From Microvelia longipes (lineage: Eukaryota > Arthropoda > Insecta > Hemiptera > Veliidae), in the NCBI GenBank assembly GCA_018340805.1, contig JACMZG010001914.1, positions 640,830-704,829 of the forward strand: a stretch of DNA of 64,000 nt. The letters run 5' to 3'. The translations under genes were made by a program, and so were the position numbers. The notes beneath the pieces are model-generated. The model was not told the DNA's origin, ran no database searches, and saw only the letters and a program-made list of their open reading frames with translations. Of the stretch, positions 57,271-64,000 are shown one piece after another (the first letter of the stretch is position 1; every line of letters begins with the position of its first letter).

Positions 57271-58015
57271 TGCCGTAGGAATTTAAGAAAAGTATTGTGT
57301 TCACCTTCGAAAATCATAAAAAACCATAATTTTGTCATAATCTCTGATAGAGAATTATGATGAATTTTTAATCCTGGTTTTTATCACTTAAGTGGTTTTC
57401 ATCGCCATGTCTGTGTGTGTGTTACACATAAATCCTGTTGTGTTCTATAGATTTGAAACTTGGCCCAAAACTTAGACCTGTGGTCGAGGTGTGCTAACTG
57501 GAGGATAATATGTTTTACATCGCGATTACCGATATCGTGGTAAAAACGATATTTTGGTGATTCATACATGATTCAAAATAATTTTAAATGGATAAAAATA
57601 AAGATTTATTATTACTATAAATATTATATTATTCATTAAAAATCAGGAATTAATTAAATTAAAATTTAACACAAATGTGCATCTTTATAAGAGGAGAATC
57701 GATATTGCAAATATGATATTATTATTAGTCATTTTTTGTAAATATTAATTTTGAATTATCCAACTTTAACGACCGATAACTTGTTATCTTTGACGGCCTA
57801 TAACATGTTTATTAGATCTGTAGGACTTAAGCATCGGCGGTTTTGAATTTTAAATTTCTTTATTTTTTATTAATTATTTTGACAAATTATGTCTAATGTT
57901 TTCAAAAAGAGAATAAAATCTTTTTTTCATAGTGTATCTAATAGTTGATTCTACTATATTAGAGGATCTATCGCTATAGATCTATACATACAATTATATA
58001 AATCAAGAGGTATTT
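57271..58015. other. Intergenic DNA, no gene seen
   Basis: AT-rich. A TAACGACCGATAACTTGTTATCTTTGACGGCCTATAACATG stretch at 57766-57805 is an internal near-duplication of about 22 bp. Nothing else was noted. Confidence 0.45.
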
Positions 58016-58019
58016 GGCC

Positions 58020-58345
58020 TCTTTGCCATTCCGTGCCCTGTGGGTGCTTCGCGGCCACATGGTTGTAGTATTTTATCAGATGGCTATGTTACTGGTTTAT
58101 ATAAGTGGCAATACTGCCGCGATGTAAGTGAATTTTCATATATATTAGAGAAAAATTTGTTCACATTGTGTCAATAAATGACATAATGTATTGTTTCACA
58201 TTTATATGTCAATCTTTCTTAATAAATAGTTTGTGTTTTAAGCCAAAAATAAGGCAATTGTACTCTTGGCAAAATTTTCTGAAGTCAAGCACGGAACACG
58301 CATTCAAAGGAAATTCTCCCGATATGCGGGCTACCGCACTAGATT
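58020..58345. repeat. GGCGCGGTGGTCC-family fragments in inverted arrangement
   Basis: The upstream part of the family is on + at 58078-58157 (GATGGCTATGTTACTGGTTT ... AAGTGGCAATACTGCCGCGA ... GTGAATTTTC). The core is on - at 58285-58338 (minus strand: CGGTAGCCCGCATATCGGGA, GAATTTCCTTTGAATGCGTG, TTCCGTGCTTGACT). Confidence 0.65.
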
Positions 58346-59390
58346 TTGTTGTTATTGTACTTGCTTTGTCGATTTGACATTTGCGTGGAAAACGGCTTAT
58401 CTTTTACTGATGTAAAGAAAATTCTTTTTCGCCAATTTTCAAAGCAAAAATGAGCTTATAAGATTAGGTTCATGGAGGGGGAGTGGAGCGGTCTTAGACA
58501 AAACTATGCAAGGTACAAAACGGGTAATCCTATTTAGTTAGACAAAAGTTGCTTTTTAATATTTTACATGAAGACATTATAAATGAGTGTTGCAATATAA
58601 ACACAACGTAATAAGTGATTCTAAAATAGTCGTATACAAAATTTAATACATACATACCTATAGTCACAAAAAAAAATTCTGTTGTCGACCTATCACTAGA
58701 TGCAGACATTTTCATTTACACGAAAAAGTTAGTTTTGTATTATTTGATCTTGATTTCTTTCAATTGATAGCTTCGTCCTTTATAAGGTCACAGGAGTAGA
58801 GGAACTGTTAATTGTCTATAATTTATTTATTAAAAATATAATAACATAAATATATTTGATCTTATTTTAGATAAAATTATTTTATAAACTTTATTGAATT
58901 TTACAATTGTATAAAACCCATGTAAAAGATCAGGTCCAATGTATTTGTTGTTTAAAAGCTATTTAAATGACATTTAAAAAGGCATTAGTTAGTTGTTAGT
59001 CTGCAAGATGAAGGCTAATGTTATAAACTTTGTTTAGAATGTGTTTGTAAAATATTTGTTGTAAAAAGATAAGATGGTTATCTTGAAAATACAAGTAGCT
59101 AGAAATTTATCTGCAGTGGAGCTTGAAATCCTTGGGTCTCGAAATATTTCCCATATTTGATTATAGAAGATTACATTTTATATTAAACTTTTGAGTTTGT
59201 AAAGTAGGACAAAATTCTTAAATAATCTCTCTTATGGTTTGAGTGCAACAAGTGTCATCTTAATAGAAACAATTTCATTTTTATTTGGTTGGCTCCCCAA
59301 ATGTGCATGCCCCCCCCCCCTTAATCTTCACCTCCGAAATATTATGTATTATCACAGTTATCAAGCGGAAGTGTTATCAAAGACGGTCAA
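58346..59390. other. Intergenic DNA, no gene seen
   Basis: AT-rich. A poly(C) run of about 10 at 59311-59320. The minus-strand frame at 58530-58715 is unrecognised. Confidence 0.5.
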
Positions 59391-59394
59391 AAAC

Positions 59395-59735
59395 CTATAT
59401 CATTAGATACAAGTTGACACAATATAATTGTGCGAGAGACACCTAGAAAATGTAACAAGCAAAATGCAATGCTACATCTGGGAAATGTTCCACCATTCAA
59501 CATTCGTCATAATAGATTGCTCGACATAATGTCATGTCCCACTTTGATTCGCTGCGTTTGACTCATCAGGTAGGTGAGCCTACTCTGCCCTTCGTTTAAA
59601 ATGTCAATGAATGTAAAGTAATGATCAAACCAGAGACGGGCCGTGCTATCTAACCCAGGGGGGTGTCAGTAAGCAGAAATATCCCCGCCTTCGTGAAGAA
59701 GAAATTTTCTATAACTCCAAGAGATGGCAGCACTA
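59395..59735 (+). repeat. CATTTGATAC-family dispersed repeat, copy, with AGATGGCAGCAC motif
   Basis: ATATCATTAGATAC, GTTGACACAATATAATTGTG, CGAGAGACACCTAGAAAATG, GCAATGCTACATCTGGGAAA, TTCGTCATAATAGATTGCTC and GACATAATGTCATG match the tandem dimer at 24864-25345, followed by GAGACGGGCCGTGCTATCTAACC. At 59709-59732 it continues ATAACTCCAAGAGATGGCAG-CAC, a block also found at 63398-63422. Confidence 0.75.
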
Positions 59736-60120
59736 AGCGCTACTTTAAACTGAATAAAAGTTTTTTAAGTATCGATAGTTTAAGTCATTTTATCAGCGTC
59801 TTTTACACAAACAAAAAGGCGGTATTTTTCTGAAAAATATAAGTACAAAACGATTGTATTCACTTAAATAATAAAAAAGTTATTGAGATATTTAATTTTT
59901 TAAGGCTTTTAATTGTAATAATTTTGAACCGCCATGTTGTAACAGTGAGATAACCTCTTAAAAAAACCGTTTCTAGCGTGTTGTTTCGTTCATGTTTATA
60001 AACTAAGGATATTATATTATTAGCTTTCGTTTTGTGTGTAAAACTTCGACATTGATAAAATAGATACTTTTAACCGATAATTTCTTTCATAGTTCAGTAA
60101 TTAACTTATATTGCCTTGTT

Positions 60121-61870
60121 ATGGTTAATCAATCCCAAGTATTTTGTTCCGAGTTGTCAACAAGAGGCTACACGGAGGTTAGTTTCATTTTTTTAATTTC
60201 ACAATAGAGTAATAGTGCTAAGAGTAATTATGAGTACTTATTAATAGTTTTTTGTCGATTTATGTATTCTCGTTTAGTGAAAATAGGAAAATTATAGGAG
60301 TTTTTACCCCCATCATTTGTTTTTTGTGACTAGGTTTTAGAGTGGATTAGAATTAACAAGTGACTTTATTCACTAGTTACTGGATTAAAACCTTAATTTA
60401 TCTCTTTTTTTAAGGGAGTTTAATTCCTTCCACATGATAAATGCCGATGGGTTGAATATACCCCACGTATGAACGAAGTAATTGTGTGACAGAAATTTGT
60501 ACAAAGCAATGACAAAAACGCAATAAAAACAATGATTTTCAGGCACAAATAGTGCAACATGTAGGGTTTGGTTTACACAATATTATGTCATTTCACAATC
60601 ATCTGTCAGTTTTCTGAGTGGCACTCATTGTTAAAATATCGAGAAAACTCGAATCTTTTTATAAATTGATTTTTCGGAACTTGCACAAACTAGTTTTTTA
60701 GGGGGTTTGGCTAACTTGGTATTTTATTCCACTGTAATTATAAGTAGAGAAATTGTATATTTACTAGGCTCTAAAAGGTCCACCTAAAATACTTGTTTTT
60801 TACTGTATTGTTTCAATTTTTTATGCATATTTGAGTTTTAATTTTGTATCTATTTCCTAAATATATGTTTATGTTTTTCAGGATTCCTCATCCATCCAAG
60901 GATGCCCATCACATTAGAAAACAGCCCAAGAATCCAATGATTGTGATCAATTCATACTGAATCTGAGAGAATCTTTTTACTTATGATCGTTTCGTAAGTG
61001 ATCTTCCTATTGTTCATCTTAAAAATTATGCAATACCCAGCAAAAATGTTCCTTGTAAGTACTTCTATTACAATAAATTGCGTATGGTTTTTTTAGGCTT
61101 CTATGGTTATATTTCATGGCTTTCATTTAGTGACCGCATTAATGTGTCAATTACTTCAGACACAGCGTACTAAATCCATGGATCACATCAATTAAATGCA
61201 GTTAAATACGCTAATAGTAAGAACTATGGGGAGAAATTACCTTTAGATGACATAAAAAGGTTAAATTACCTTTTAGTGTCAACATTATGAATGTTGACAC
61301 ATTTAAATGTCGAATTAGTGTTTTTACTATTTTAATTTTATAGTGGAATAGAATAGCAAGTAAACTGACTTTTCTAAAAAAAAGTGCAAGTTTCGAAAAA
61401 TCAATTTTTTAAAAAATTGAGTTTTTGTGTAATTTAACAAATGGCTGCTACTCTCTGATTGACTGAAGAATGTCAAAGTACATAATATTTTGTAAACAAA
61501 CCCTCTGTGTTGTTTTATTTCTGACCGAAAAATTAAAATTTTGTACAATTTTTCTGTCTCACAAAATAACCTATGACATGCCATTAGGCATGATCTCCTC
61601 TGCAATTACAATAGTTGATAAAAGTAGCCTAACGGCCAAATTTTCTTCTTTTGAAATTTCCAGTCAAAAGAAGGAAATTTGAAAATATTGAAAGCCCAAA
61701 TATGTGAGTTAAGTCAGCAATGCTAAATTTTAAATGTAATAATGTAAACAATAGTTACAATTTATTGCTTAATTAAAGTTATTTGTTAAATTTGTTTTAG
61801 AACCTGAACGAACCACATACAAACCAATCTTCTTTGAATTGCATTGGGAGTCATGATTTTTTTTCTGATG
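60121..61870 (+). CDS. Candidate 5' exons of an unidentified gene (tentative)
   Basis: Three exon-like blocks. Block 1 (60121-60177) starts ATG and encodes MVNQSQVFCSELSTRGYTE, ending CACGGAG before a GTTAGT donor, phase 0. Block 3 (61801-61870) follows a TTTGTTTTAG acceptor, encodes NLNEPHTNQSSLNCIGSHDF then FSD, and ends GATG before a GTGAGT donor. Joined, 1 and 3 stay in frame (42 codons plus one base). Block 2 (60882-60993) has a TTTTTCAG acceptor and a GTAAGT donor but introduces TAG after 11 codons if included. I recognise no protein family. It may be a real gene start with a poison exon, untranslated 5' exons of a downstream gene, or chance. No further exon is visible before the window ends. 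Confidence 0.3.
60882..60993 (+). other. Exon-like block with a premature stop (possible cassette/poison or 5' UTR exon)
   Basis: Good acceptor (ATGTTTTTCAG) and consensus donor (GTAAGT at 60994). In the frame set by 60121-60177 it reads DSSSIQGCPSH then stop. A second frame is open for 25 codons (IPHPSKDAHHIRKQPKNPMI then VINSY) before TGA. 112 bp is not a multiple of three, so inclusion would also shift the frame. Confidence 0.3.
61276..61300. other. Perfect 10-bp hairpin
   Basis: GTGTCAACAT-TATGA-ATGTTGACAC, in the second putative intron of the tentative gene. Confidence 0.6.
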
Positions 61871-63395
61871 GTGAGTGTATAAGGCATTTAGTTACATCAT
61901 TTGTACTATTATTGTTTCTTGGCAAGCCTAATATATTACTCACAACTGTAAAAGTGATAACATCAGTTCTTTATGTAGAATTTCTATTATCTTTAAGATG
62001 GCCAAGTTAGGTCATGAGACCAGGCTGTAAAAAGTATTTGTCGCTTAAAATTTAAATAATTCTTAATCACAGCATATTGTAATGGCATCACTTTAACTAT
62101 TAAACAATTTGTTAAGTAAAAAGTGTTTCTAATGTTGAAAGTTCTCTGTTTAAATAAAAGGCCTCAACCTGTAGCAAGCTCAGTTCTCTAGATATTTATA
62201 TAAATGGATGTGAAAGTTCCTGTATAATTCATTTTTAATGGACTTTACTTGTATTATAATTTTTATGCATTTTCCTGGTATAAATTGGTTGCTATTTTTT
62301 TGGAAATTGTGAGGAATTACCCAGTAATAATACTATGTATCATTGAGATATTATTGCTAGAGGGGCCTTGCTATTGGTAGAAATTTGAAACAGTTAAAAA
62401 TTAACCTGAACACCTTCTACTATCAATATAATTAAATACACAGAACGAAATTACTGTAACTAGTAGAAGGATTAAAATCAATGACGTCATATTTAAAACT
62501 AAAACTTCAAATATTTTAATTCAATTTAAAGCAAAAATAAAATATACTGTCACAGTAAGTGTAGTAAGAAATTTTGCAACAGTATTATGTACTACATTTT
62601 TTTTATAATTTGAGTAGTTTATTACAATACAAATTGCAAATAAATATAAAATTATTGATGTCACACATTTCATCAGAAATGTACTTCTTAACTTTTGAAG
62701 TAAAAGTGCAATGTTCTCTTGTCTAACATCTCTGTTGTAAGTGATGCTCCTATAAATAATATTATTTTAAGATCACTAACCTACCATTGAATCATAATAT
62801 TTTGTAGTATTTATTGTATACAATTACTGGATTGTTTCTCTTACAAGTATTGTCAAGCCACTAAAACTGTACTAACTCTATACTATAACATATGGAATTG
62901 TTGTTGTATAACTCAATAATAAAGTTAAACAAATGTAGTATTTGAAAGTGAACTTTTTGTAAAGATATTTAATTTTAAAATATAGACTTTTTTTTACTTA
63001 TAAATTGTGTTTACTTGTTCCTTTCCCATACCTGCTAAAACTTTTTAGATTAAACCTAGATATGGTTTTACCTTTTATTTTAAAGGTAAACATATTTTTT
63101 ATCATAACTGAAAAAAAATAAATTTAGTAAAATGTATGTATTTTTCTTTTTTTTAATTAAAAAAATTAAGATATTACCAACCATTATCTTAAAAAAATAA
63201 TTAAGCCATCATAATTTAAAATATTAAAGGTTTTCTAAAATTGCTTTTTTACGATAATTGGTAGTTTTCTTAATTTCTTTAATTAAAAAAATAAGAAAAT
63301 ACATACATTAAACGAACTGTAGAGTATAGGTATTAAAATAACTACTAACGCAACCTAGTAGTCAACAGGGGAACTAATTTTTGAGTCCGAGTTTT
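61871..63395. other. Non-coding stretch, possibly an intron of the tentative gene
   Basis: AT-rich with T-runs. No exon-like block with paired splice sites and no repeat family member was recognised. Confidence 0.4.
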
Positions 63396-63670
63396 TTTAT
63401 AACTCCAGTAGATGGCAGCACGTGTAATACTACTCATGAACGTGATGAAACATGGAGGGAATGACGAATCTATATTATATCCTTTATCTATGATCTAACC
63501 GCCGTCATCCCTGGCACGCAAAACATATCTCATTTGATACTAGAATTTTGGAAAACATGAACACAGCATAGTTGTGTGAGAGATACCTGTGAATGTTACA
63601 AGAAAATTCAATAAAACTTTTCCATGCATCGACATTATTAATGTTATGCTCGACATAATTCTATGTTTAA
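63396..63670 (+). repeat. CATTTGATAC-family dispersed repeat, diverged copy, with AGATGGCAGCAC motif
   Basis: TTATAACTCCAGTAGATGGC-AGCACG at 63397-63422. Then ATCTAACCGCCGTCATCCCT, GGCACGCAAAACATATCTCA, TTTGATACTA, AAAACATGAAC, GTTGTGTGAGAGATACCTG and GCTCGACATAATTCTATG. The AACCGCC...GGCANGCAAAACATAT junction is the same as between the two units at 25130-25165, which supports a real element boundary order. Confidence 0.65.
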
Positions 63671-64000
63671 TTCACAATATAAAACCTATATCGCGAGCGG
63701 AGCGAGCAGCTGTAAATAATTCCTGTTTTATACTAAAATTGATTATTTTAAAAATTATTTTTAAGTTTCATAAGAGGTTTTAAAGCACCGCCCCTTTTTA
63801 CATATTACTTACGTCCATTATTTTTAATAATGAATTCAATATAAAATTATTAATATTATTTCATCTTCATCTGAAACATTTTTCGACAAAAGAATAATTT
63901 AAAAGCGTATAAAAATTACATACTTTAGGCATTATAGAAACAAATAGCCCTCATTTAAGAAATAAAAAATATAGACAAAGAACGAAAAAATAAAGTTCGA
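63671..64000. other. Non-coding stretch to the window end
   Basis: AT-rich. A GCGAGCGGAGCGAGC motif at about 63695-63709 recalls the GCGAAGC-type motifs elsewhere. No gene is seen. Confidence 0.5.

Overview
The window is nuclear DNA from an animal, most likely an insect. It is strongly AT-rich and intron- and repeat-dominated. It carries eukaryotic splice signals, (TA)n microsatellites with palindromic flanks, a tRNA-derived SINE with target-site duplications, and decayed non-LTR retrotransposons. It has no bacterial-style operons. The order cannot be fixed from sequence alone; the one clear gene (secreted, YGPP-repeat, Gln-rich) fits an insect cuticle or extracellular-matrix protein.

One protein-coding gene can be assembled with good support on the + strand: a two-codon first exon (1637-1642), then exons at 5076-5327 and 10419-11228, separated by introns of about 3.4 and 5.1 kb. 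Spliced, they encode a 355-residue protein with a signal peptide, five YGPP motifs, a short conserved-looking segment ([15 protein letters not shown]) and a long Gln/Ser/Asn-rich tail of degenerate NFQ repeats. At the right edge (60121-61870), small exon-like blocks with good splice sites may be the 5' end of a second + strand gene that runs out of the window. This is weaker.

The remaining ~50 kb is non-coding. Layout: 1.1-1.3 kb minisatellite; 1.6-11.2 kb the gene, with a minus-strand LINE remnant in intron 2; 13-20 kb degenerate and tandem repeats; 20.0-20.9 kb a 60-bp minisatellite; 22.65-22.9 kb an intact SINE; 24.7-25.3 kb a TA-rich block with a tandem dimer of a dispersed repeat; 27.5-27.9 kb a 34-bp minisatellite; 28.5-34.5 kb a dense nest of TA tracts, foldbacks, LINE fragments and a GC-rich hairpin island; 37.8-38.1 kb a near-perfect 155-bp-arm palindrome; 40.1-41.2 kb an AT minisatellite and another LINE remnant; 44.6-49.5 kb further foldbacks and dispersed repeats; 53-57.3 kb 30-bp minisatellites and inverted hAT-like subterminal repeats; 58-63.7 kb more dispersed-repeat copies.

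Many copies of the same dispersed families (CA-linked, TA-linked, GGCGCGGTGGTCC-core, CATTTGATAC-core) occur within this one window. This suggests a genome filled with short non-autonomous elements, several linked to microsatellites. Similarities between copies were judged by eye. No database search was possible.
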